Of a stretch of 64,000 bases of DNA, positions 56,138 to 64,000 are shown piece after piece; position 1 is the stretch's first letter; each line of letters starts with the position of its first letter. The stretch is from Marchantia polymorpha subsp. ruderalis. Taxonomy: Eukaryota > Streptophyta > Marchantiopsida > Marchantiales > Marchantiaceae. Position numbers and translations under genes: made by a program. The DNA is taken from the NCBI GenBank assembly GCA_037833965.1, contig AP031355.1, forward strand, positions 3,559,501 through 3,623,500, written 5' to 3'. The notes below the pieces were generated by a model that did not search any database, was not told the origin of the DNA, and saw nothing but the letters and a program-made list of their open reading frames with translations.

Positions 56138-59100
56138 ATGACCTTCGACCGGGCGGCGGAGAACGTCCCATTCTTGAATTCGCGATTCCAATCTCTTGTG
56201 CGCGCTGCGCGCATCCATCTGCTGGCTGCGGAGCATTCTCGACGTCGTCTCACAGGAGATTTCTTGTTGATTGAGGGAGAAGTGAGTGCGCGTGATTTGG
56301 AATTGAGAGCGATTAGAGTGTGCCGAGAGAGAAAGAAACGCGGACAGTGCGGAAGTAGAATGAGCGGGCGAGCGAACCCCAGGAACGCAATGACGAGACC
56401 GAGCAGATTGCGGATGGTGCCACTTCGCCTGCCGCAGAACGGGCTGCGCGCTTTCGAGGAGCGCTTAATAGCAAGAAAGCTCGATTTCTTGCTATGGGGA
56501 TGGAATTACATCTGTGCGAATATGGTGCGCGAGTGGCTAGAGCCACAGGGACCACCCTCGCGCGGATTGCGTCCGCATGTTGATCGGTGGACAGTCCAAG
56601 ATTGGGCGCAGGCGTTGGGAAGATGTGCTGGCATGCCAGGGCATCTCCTTTTCGACAGTGAGAGCATCAAGGTGACCAAACAAGAAGAGGCGCAATTTGT
56701 GGAGCTGTTCAAGACCGGGAGGTCTACCAAGAATGGGTACAGGACCCGTGATTACAAGGATCGATTCCGCCGGACTTTGTCCGCGGCGCTGATGCAATTA
56801 CTGCAGCCGCACCGCGCCTGCTACATCACATTGTGGCAGGTCTCTTTTGTGGAGTGCGTCATCGAGGGAACTCCAATTCACTGGGCGAGCATCCTGCACA
56901 GGGTGATGCGACAGCACGCGTTTGAGGAGAAGGGGGGAACTCTAAACCATCTTTCTCCTTTCCTCATCAATTTTTATCGACAGCGGAATTGTTTGACAGC
57001 GGCGGAGCTTGAACATTTTCCGCCATTGTCCATCGACCATCCCGGGAAGTATGTGCGGGAGAACGAGGTCGACACTGATGCGGAGGAGTCACCGACTTCT
57101 ACCCCATCAAGACGGAGGGACGAAGGGAGACACACCCCTGCAGCGCGAGTGCCGCGGAAGCGGCGATGGAGGGAAGAGTCTGAAGAGGAGCAGCATCAAG
57201 AACCCTCTGCTCCCATTCGACCGCGGCCGCTGTGCGAGCCATACAGCCGGCCGAAGCAGAAGGCACGCAGACTGGTGTTACCAGCTGACAGTGCGGACAC
57301 GGCGACGATTGCGACGGAGATAGGAAGTGCGTCGCCAGAGAGGCGAGAGGAAGCGCGGACGACCGCAGGAGCAGCGGGCCACGCTGCAACCTCGTCGGGA
57401 GAGAGGCCGCCTACGGGCCAAGGGCCTCCGGAGTTACCACGTGCGATGCGGACAGAGGTTCCGTTTGCGCACAGGCGAACCTCCGCGGACGGACGAGCCT
57501 CCGCGGATCGGCGAACACAAGTGGACGTGGATCTACGCTTACGCGTGGGAAGGAGCAGTCCGCCTGTGCACAGGCGCTCGCCTGTGCACAGGTCACCTGT
57601 GCACAGAACACCTCCGCACGTGCCGCCTGTGCACAGGCAAGAATCACCCCCGTTCCAACGTAGGAAGGGGAAGGAACCGGCGGAAGAACCGCCTACGAGA
57701 CACCGGCCCTCGGGGCCAGACCCTCCGGCGCACCACGCGCCGCAATTTGCGCCTTCGGCGCTAGGGCCTTCGAGCCGAGGAGATACGAGCAGAGAGCGTG
57801 CGGAGGCCGCACCATCGGCGGGAAGTCCGCCGATAGATCCGCCTTCGGCGCTAGGGCCTATAGGCCAAGGAACATCGGGCGTGCGGCCCCCGGCCATGTC
57901 GCCTTCGGCGATAGATGTCCGCGGCGCTACGCCTGCGGCGGACAAGGCGCCGGCAAATGCGCCTGCGCACGGGCCGGGCACGGCCCCCACGGACCGATCA
58001 AGGGAGCAGCAGACGATGGAGCGGAGCGACTGTCCGCGGGATGAAATCTCGATAAGCGATGCGCAATCCAACCCCGCGCAGCCACCCTCCGCTCAATCGC
58101 CTTCGGCGACGGACGACGGCGACAGAGAGAATGCGGTAGGCAATCAACCAGCGAGCGACGGGGATGCCGCTCGGATACATTCGCCTTCCGCCTTAGACAT
58201 TTTGGCGACGAGCAGCGAGGCTGCAGCCGTGCCTTCACAGGCAGCACACGTCGAGGACGTGCAGCCCCACTCGGGGCAGTCGCCGACGCAATCAATGGCG
58301 ACTGAAATTCTCCACTCGGATGATGACGACGGGGGCTCCACGGAAGAAATGTCAGGAGCAGAAGACACCGAGGAGGAGGAGGAGGAAATTGTTGGAGCGC
58401 CGGCGGCGGCGCTCTCTGAGCAGGTGATTCCGTTGCTGCGGTACTTGGATCGCAAGGTCGATAAATACGCCGACCCACTCCAGCCGGGATCTTACATCGA
58501 GTTAGTGCGCAGGCGGACTCGCACTAAAGTCCACACCAGCAAGCTATTAGCTAGAGTGGACCAGGAGTTGAGGGACTTGAAGGAGAAGCATGAGTGCTTG
58601 TGGGGACAGTACAAGCTTAATCAGAAGTTCTACAAGCACTCCGAGAAGATGAAGGATGAGAAACTGGGCGAGCTCACCAAGGAGCAGGTGAAGGTCAAGG
58701 AAGCACTCGATTCTGAGCAGGTCCAGAATCGGATTTTGTCAGAGGAGCTCGTGCGACAGACGCGGTTGTTGGAACAATGTCAGCTCGCACGGCAGGCGGA
58801 TGAAGAATTAATCCGCAGGTTACAGTCAGAGTGTGGCGAATTGAGAGCGCAACGTGCTGAAGCCGAATCGCAATTAGTGATAATTGAAGAGGATCGCAGG
58901 AAGGAGGCGGATCGCACGAAGGTGGAGACGGCGAGGCGAGTCGCCCACTGTCTCAAGGGCTACGCCCACTGGGAAGTGAAGGCGCAGGAGAAACTCACCC
59001 TGCGTGAGTTTGAATTGCGCGCAGCTGGGTTGTTGTCAGGCGACAGTAGGAGTCGACGGAAGGTGGCGAAGAAGCTCGAGGCCTTTCTGTCGAAGGCACA

Positions 59101-59275
59101 GGATACCATGTCCGCCCTCGAGGGGGAGGTGTCCGCGGCGTTGCAGCGGTTGGGACTGCGCAGTCGAGCGGAAGAGTGGCAGGGTAGGGAGTTAGTGCGC
59201 GGCAGTCGGCCGCGCAGGAGACGTAGTACAGGTTCCGCGGAGTGTAGTGTAGCGTGGTTCCGTGCAGGCGTGTAG
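56138..59275 (+). CDS. LTR-encoded protein of unknown function, long subfamily (1045 aa, whole)
   Basis: The longest intact copy. Residues about 1-75 are basic (RSRRRLTG-like, RERKKRGQCGSR). About 85-315 form the conserved domain (RLRMVPLRLPQNGLRAFEER, WGWNYICANMVREWLE, WAQALGRCAGMPGHLLFD, RTRDYKDRFRRTLSAALMQL, GGTLNHLSPFLINFYRQ). About 320-700 is Pro/Ser/Arg/Ala-rich with PVHR units. An acidic run near 727-750 (DDDDGGSTEEM, EEEEEE) is followed by a coiled coil at about 800-955 (RILSEELVRQTRLLEQCQLA) and a basic end (RPRRRRS). The domain order resembles a multimerising nucleic-acid-binding factor, but no catalytic motif or membrane segment is seen, so it is not an envelope protein. Function unknown. 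The ATG at 56138 is the first in frame; an internal Met near residue 73 is also possible. Confidence 0.78.
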   Translation: MTFDRAAENVPFLNSRFQSLVRAARIHLLAAEHSRRRLTGDFLLIEGEVSARDLELRAIRVCRERKKRGQCGSRMSGRANPRNAMTRPSRLRMVPLRLPQNGLRAFEERLIARKLDFLLWGWNYICANMVREWLEPQGPPSRGLRPHVDRWTVQDWAQALGRCAGMPGHLLFDSESIKVTKQEEAQFVELFKTGRSTKNGYRTRDYKDRFRRTLSAALMQLLQPHRACYITLWQVSFVECVIEGTPIHWASILHRVMRQHAFEEKGGTLNHLSPFLINFYRQRNCLTAAELEHFPPLSIDHPGKYVRENEVDTDAEESPTSTPSRRRDEGRHTPAARVPRKRRWREESEEEQHQEPSAPIRPRPLCEPYSRPKQKARRLVLPADSADTATIATEIGSASPERREEARTTAGAAGHAATSSGERPPTGQGPPELPRAMRTEVPFAHRRTSADGRASADRRTQVDVDLRLRVGRSSPPVHRRSPVHRSPVHRTPPHVPPVHRQESPPFQRRKGKEPAEEPPTRHRPSGPDPPAHHAPQFAPSALGPSSRGDTSRERAEAAPSAGSPPIDPPSALGPIGQGTSGVRPPAMSPSAIDVRGATPAADKAPANAPAHGPGTAPTDRSREQQTMERSDCPRDEISISDAQSNPAQPPSAQSPSATDDGDRENAVGNQPASDGDAARIHSPSALDILATSSEAAAVPSQAAHVEDVQPHSGQSPTQSMATEILHSDDDDGGSTEEMSGAEDTEEEEEEIVGAPAAALSEQVIPLLRYLDRKVDKYADPLQPGSYIELVRRRTRTKVHTSKLLARVDQELRDLKEKHECLWGQYKLNQKFYKHSEKMKDEKLGELTKEQVKVKEALDSEQVQNRILSEELVRQTRLLEQCQLARQADEELIRRLQSECGELRAQRAEAESQLVIIEEDRRKEADRTKVETARRVAHCLKGYAHWEVKAQEKLTLREFELRAAGLLSGDSRSRRKVAKKLEAFLSKAQDTMSALEGEVSAALQRLGLRSRAEEWQGRELVRGSRPRRRRSTGSAECSVAWFRAGV

Positions 59276-59311
59276 CGTAGTGCAGTGTAGTGTTAGTTAG
59301 GACTTAGAAGG

Positions 59312-59340
59312 TATAAAATAGTTCCAGGCGTTTTGCCTGG
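59312..59340 (+). promoter_or_regulatory. TATA box and hairpin of LTR D
   Basis: TATAAAATA at 59312-59320 and stem CCAGGC-GTTTT-GCCTGG at 59324-59340. The position, 37 bases after the stop codon of the LTR-encoded frame, places the frame in U3. Confidence 0.7.
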
Positions 59341-60305
59341 GGTTCTTTCCCATCAGAAGTGCAGATCAGGAACCCATTTCCTTTGCGTGTTTGTGTCCTT
59401 GAGTTCTGTCACCACGCACGAGGAGTTACAACTTAGCGTTCCGCATTTTGTAGCTGAAGGCCTTCGGCCGAATGTTCAGAGCTAGTACATTGGTTAGAGA
59501 CTTGAGTAGTTCGGAACTGCACCTGCGGGTGACTGCCGATGCTCAGAGCCAGTGACTAGTTAGATACTTGAACAGTTCGCCCCTACACCTTCGAGTGTTT
59601 CTTTCTGATTGTACTCCTTGGGATTTTTCCCCTGAATGCCAAAGTGAAGTTTTGCTACTTCGTGTAAGCCTTGGTTGTAAATTCAGGTTACGCTGCAGCA
59701 GGTGCCTTGAGGGTAACCCCTGTAGTATTTCTGGGAATGACAAGTGCCTGAGAATTCAAACTCTTCAATAGACTGTTGTTGTGTTACTGGAATGTTTCTC
59801 AGTGAGCCCTTCAGTGCGGACCTGTGTTCTCTGCGCGTTTTGTGAGTTGAGAGTGTTGTTCACCGCGTCCGAGTGACTTCGATCCGAAGTAGGTAGTCCA
59901 AACCGGGTTTCCTACACTAGCAGCAAGCTAGTGGAAGCGTTGTAAAAGCCGGAGTTGGAAGTCACTGCCCGCAGCTTTGCCGAGTGTGCTCGTGAGAGAC
60001 TTTCCCCCTGAAATCTTGAAGTAGAGGTCCTAACGGATCTCTGGGTTGTGTTTCTGTAGTTTCAGGTGTGCGTGTGTGTGTGTGTTACGCTGCACTGTGC
60101 GACCTCCGAGTGCGCTCCGAGTGGACACTTGCAGTATTTCCGGGAGTGACAGTTGCCTGAGAATTCAAACTCCTCAATAGTCTGTTAAAACGTGACACTT
60201 TGTACCCTGTGTGTTCCTCTGTCCCTGTGGGTTCGACCTTTCTACCACTATATTGCAGTTTTAGCCTTTAGTGGGTTATTACATAAGAAGCCGACAACTT
60301 CTTTT

Positions 60306-60323
60306 TGGCGCCGCTGCCGGGGA
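60306..60323 (+). other. Primer-binding site of element D (tRNA-Asp type)
   Basis: TGGCGCCGCTGCCGGGGA, 22 bases after the LTR end. Differs at one base from the site TGGCGCCGTTGCCGGGGA used by many plant Tat/Athila-type elements, complementary to the 3' end of tRNA-Asp. It marks the LTR/internal border. Confidence 0.85.
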
Positions 60324-60369
60324 CAGTTGCGTCAACACCGGGGTTTTTACGAGCAGCCATGCTCGGTGA

Positions 60370-60938
60370 ATGTCGACTGGGGCTAGCGGGAGCAACCTAA
60401 GTGCTAGAGCTGTCCGCAAGTTCCGACGAGATTCAGAGAAGGCCGTGGAAGAGACACGGCGTCAAAACAAGAAAACACCAAAAAGAGTACCTAAGCCTAG
60501 TTCGGCCGACATCCTTGGGGAACCTACCCCCGACGACTCGGAACCAAACTTGGTGCTTACAGTTCTACTAGATATTCCTTGCACGGACACGCCTAGTGAA
60601 GTAGAACCAACCGCCCGAGAACCGTCGACAGACACACCGATGGCGGACGGACAAGCCAATGTGCGGCTACCTCAGCCGATTACTAAACATTCCTACCCGA
60701 AGTACAAAGGGAGTGGGGATGACGACGATGCAGATTCATACATCAAGTTGTTCGAGTCGGTGTCTATTGCCAATCGCGAGATCGCAGACGACGACCGACT
60801 AAGGATCTTTCCAAGCCTTCTGCGGAAGAAAGCGAGGAGTTGGTACAATCACGAGAGCATCGATCCGATGGGTTGACAACATGGGCCCAGCTGAAGGAGA
60901 AGTTCCTTCGCCGCTTCCGCGAGCTCGGCTACGACAGC
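60370..60938 (+). CDS. gag: Gag (start) of element D, cut by element E
   Basis: Starts MSTGASGSNLSARAVRKFRR and continues into the same gag domain as element A (ITKHSYPKYKGSGDDDDADS, YIKLFESVSIANREI, LRKKARSWYNHES). It gives the N-terminus that is outside the window for element A. Broken (about one break before the point where E inserted). Confidence 0.82.
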
Positions 60939-63900
60939 TGTGGTACCCCACTTTTGGCAATTTTGAGGAAATTAAAACATTTTTGGAAAACTGTACCCTG
61001 GCAGCATTGTAAATAGCCTTCGGTACATCAAAACAGAGTGAATCCGGAGGATCGCGGGGATTCTCGAGGGATCTTGTAGAATCTGGGATTTGGGGTGCCG
61101 CAGTGAGGACAGGCACCACCCTCCCTACGAGCTCCGCAGTTAGGATCTCCACAGCACAAGGCGCAAAATCCGCCTTCGGAGGTTGCGTCCGCGGCTGTAG
61201 GGAAACCCCCCGTAATTAGGTAAACCCTCGGGCGCCTTGACCAAGTTAGGGTCCCGTTGGAAAGAGCTCGACGCGCTGATTCCAACGAGCCCAAGAACGC
61301 TTGGAACGGACGAGGACTTAGGGAGTTATCGCTACTGGAAGAAACGGAGGCGGTCGCCTACGGAGGAAGGAGTTCGCCACCGGCGCGAATTCCGCCTACG
61401 CGGAAGGCGGAATCAAGTTTTGTCCTATGCGCGGACGAAGGCGTTCGCCTGTGCACAGGCGAAGTAGGGTTAGGGAAGGCGCGAAGTCCGCCTACGCACA
61501 GGCGTTCGCCTGCGCACAGGCACTTCGGCGTCGGCGGAAAATCCGCCTTGGGCCCTAGAAATGCGCCTTGTGAGGTAGAAAGTGTACGGCGCCTTCCGCG
61601 CCAGCGCAGCGCCGCGTACGTCGGAAGGGCCGCCAGAGTAATCCAACAGGTACGGACCGTGCGGACGGCACGGGTGGATGCGCTCTTGGACGGACGGAGT
61701 TGCGGCGGCGGAAGCGCCAACGGAGGGACAAGGAACGGACAGACTGGACGAAGACGGCTGACCACGGTCAACGCCTTCCGCGCCAGCGCAGCGCCGCGGA
61801 CGAAATTCGCCTGCGCACAGGCGAACGCCTGTGCACAGGAGGATGGAGTTCCGCACCGGCGGAGGATCCACCGAGGCTTCCGCCTGCGCACAGGCAGGAG
61901 TTGAATTTTTGTCCGACATGCGGACACACGCGTCAAGGCAGAAGGAGATTGGCCGAGGGGCGGTACGAACAAGTGTACCGCGCAAGGCGGAAAACTCGCC
62001 TTCGGCGCTACGCCCCCATGTCCGGAGGGTGACACGCTCGCGGAGTTCAAATCCGCCAATTCGAGCGTGAGAGTTTAATCGACGACGGCGGAGCGTGAAG
62101 CCGCGCGTGAGAGCGAAGACCGTTCCAGCGTACAGCCGGCGCGGCCATCAAGTGAGACGTTCTTCACGACCAAGAGCCGACCATGACCTTCGACCGGGCG
62201 GCGGAGAGCGTCCCATTCTTGAATTCGCGATTCCAATCTCTTGTGCGCGCTGCGCGCATCCATCTGCTGGCTGCGGACCATTCTCGTCGTCGTCGCACAG
62301 GAGATTTCTTGTTGATTGAGGGAGAAGTGAGTGCGCGTGATTTGGAATTGAGAGCGATTAGAGTTTGCCGAGAGAGAAAGAAACGCGGACAGTGCGGAAG
62401 TAGAATGAGCGGGCGAGCGAACCCCAGGAACGCAATGACGAGACCGAGCAGATTGCGGATGGTGCCACTTCGCCTGCCGCAGAATGGGCTGCGCGCTTTC
62501 GAAGAGCGCTTAATAGCAAGAAAGCTCGATTTCTTGCTATGGGGATGGAATTACATCTGCGCGAATATGGTGCGCGAGTGGCTAGAGCCACAGGGACCAC
62601 CCTCGCGCGGATTGCGTCCGCATGTTGACCGGTGGACAGTCCAAGATTGGGCGCAGGCGTTGGGAAGATGTGCTGGCATGCCAGGGCATCTCCTTTTCGA
62701 CAGTGAGAGCATCAAGGTGACCAAGCAAGAAGAGGCGCAATTTGTGGAGCTGTTCAAGACCGGGAGGTCAACCAAGAATGGGTACAGGACCCGTGATTAC
62801 AAGGATCGATTTCGCCGGACTTTGTCCGCGGCGCTGATGCAATTACTGCAGCCGCACCGCGCCTGCTACATCACATTGTGGCAGGTCTCTTTTGTGGAGT
62901 GCGTCATCGAGGGAACTCCAATTCACTGGGCGAGCATCCTGCACAGGGTGATGCGACAGCACGCGTTTGAGGAGAAGGGGGGAACTCTAAACCATCTTTC
63001 TCCTTTCCTCATCAATTTTTATCGACAGCGGAATTGTTTGACAGCGGCGGAGCTTGAACATTTTCCGCCATTGTCCATCGACCATCCCGGGAAGTATGTG
63101 CGGGAGAACGAGGTCGATACTGACGCAGAGGAGTCCCCGACTTCTACCCCATCAAGACGGAGAGACGAAGGGAGACACACTCCTGCAGCGCGAGTGCCGC
63201 GGAAGCGGCGATGGAGGGAAGAGTCCGAAGAGGAGCAGCATCAAGAACTCTCTGCTCCCATTCGACCGCGGCCGCTGTGCGAGCCATACAGCCGGCCGAA
63301 GTAGAAGGCACGCAGACTGGTGTTGCCAGCTGACAGTGCAGACACGGCGACGATTGCGACGGAGATAGGAAGTGCGTCGCCAGAGAGGCGAGAGGAAGCG
63401 CGGACGACCGCAGGAGCGACGGGCCACGCTGCAACCTCGTCGGGAGAGAGGCCGCCTACGGGCCAAGGGCCTCCGGAGTTACCACGTGCGATGCGGACAG
63501 AGGTTCCGTTTGCGCACAGGCGAACCTCCGCGGACGGACGAGCCTCCGCGGACCGGCGAACACAAGTGGACGTGGATCTACGCTTACGCGTGGGAAGGAG
63601 CAGTCCGCCTGTGCACAGGCGCTCACCTGTGCACAGGTCGCCTGTGCACAGGTCACCTGTGCACAGAACACCTCCGCACGTGCCGCCTGTGCACAGGCAA
63701 GAATCACCCCCGTTCCAACGTAGGAAGGGGAAGGAGCCGGCGGAAGAACCGCCTACGAGACACCGGCCCTCGGGGCCAGACCCTCCGGCGCACCACGCGC
63801 CGCAATTCGCGCCTTCGGCGCCAGGGCCTTCGAGCCGAGGGGACACGAGCAGAGAGCGTGCGGAGGCCGCACCATCGGCGGGAAGTACGCCGATAGATCC

Positions 63901-64000
63901 GCCTTCGGCGCTAGGGCCTATAGGCCAAGGAACATCGAGCGTGCGGCCCCCGGCCATGTCGCCTTCGGCGATAGACGTCCGCGGCGCTACGCCTGCGGCG
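60939..64000 (+). repeat. LTR start of element E (continues beyond the window)
   Basis: Begins TGTGGTACCCCAC within the gag of D. It has the same leader, module (61238-61335), palindromic motifs and LTR-encoded frame region as D and differs from it only by scattered bases, so it is young. Frame region from 62183 onward, broken (about one break seen). It has one more tandem PVHR unit than D near 63630. Confidence 0.87.
62183..64000 (+). CDS. LTR-encoded protein region of E (broken, 3' end outside window)
   Basis: Starts MTFDRAAESVPFLNSRFQ and follows the long-subfamily protein through the conserved domain (WGWNYICANMVREW, RTRDYKDRFRR, GGTLNHLSPFLINFY) into the Pro/Arg-rich middle. Broken at about one place within the window. 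Confidence 0.7.

Larger units (their letters stand above)
54983..60283 (+). repeat. 5' LTR of element D, 5301 bp, with whole internal frame
   Basis: From TGTGGTACCCCAC to GGGTTATTACA. Parts: about 1.15 kb leader with palindromic motifs and the shared module (55281-55380); the 1045-codon frame (56138-59275); TATA box (59312); hairpin; R-U5 of about 0.95 kb with GT repeats (60066-60085) and two copies of an approximately 56-base block (59722 and 60131). Confidence 0.87.
54983..60938 (+). mobile_element. Ty3/gypsy element D: complete 5' LTR, primer site, start of gag
   Basis: Inserted into LTR C. The 5' LTR is complete (54983-60283), followed by the tRNA-Asp-type primer site and gag, which is cut at 60938 by element E. 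Looks young: the LTR-encoded frame is whole. This copy shows that the frame-bearing sequence lies upstream of the primer site as well as downstream of pol. Confidence 0.88.

Overview
The window looks like nuclear DNA of a land plant. The signs are plant-type telomere motifs (TTTAGGG) inside a repeat, class III peroxidase sequences (a plant-specific family), Ty3/gypsy elements whose primer-binding site fits plant tRNA-Asp, Ty1/copia fragments with the usual initiator-Met primer site, and spliced genes. The SERAC1-like gene cluster would suit a non-seed plant (moss, liverwort or lycophyte), but that is inference.

There are three parts. (1) Bases 1-15145: a GC-rich nest of Ty3/gypsy elements. 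Element A (gag-protease-pol, then a 3' LTR of about 4.9 kb) sits in an inverted LTR piece (G), which sits in another LTR (F). F also holds a 2.15 kb solo LTR of another family (H) with matching 5-bp target duplications. (2) Bases 15146-42590: an AT-richer host region built from three related units. Each carries a SERAC1-like alpha/beta-hydrolase gene (exons near 20.1-21.6, 31.3-32.6 and 37.3-39.0 kb). Around them lie class III peroxidase pseudogenes, a small cysteine-rich secreted-type gene, Ty1/copia fossils, a MITE and several palindromes. Units 1 and 3 are near-identical over kilobases. (3) Bases 42591-64000: a second Ty3/gypsy nest (I, J, C, D, E) inserted into the copia remnant at the end of unit 3.

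The most unusual feature is the architecture of the Ty3/gypsy family. Its LTRs run about 4.9-5.4 kb from TGTGGTA to TTATTACA. The same sequence follows pol in A and J and precedes the primer-binding site and gag in D, so it is the LTR itself. Inside, in sense orientation, is an open reading frame of about 850-1045 codons. It has a conserved N-terminal domain, a Pro/Ser/Thr-rich middle, an acidic cluster and a long coiled coil. The TATA box lies after the frame, so the frame is in U3 and on the genomic RNA would be a 3'-terminal gene after pol, the position of nef or sag in retroviruses. A short hairpin with one compensatory base-pair change follows each TATA box.

The host genes are ordinary in layout, but all three SERAC1-like copies have Gly where the catalytic Ser of the GxSxG nucleophile elbow is expected, which suggests a pseudoenzyme group.
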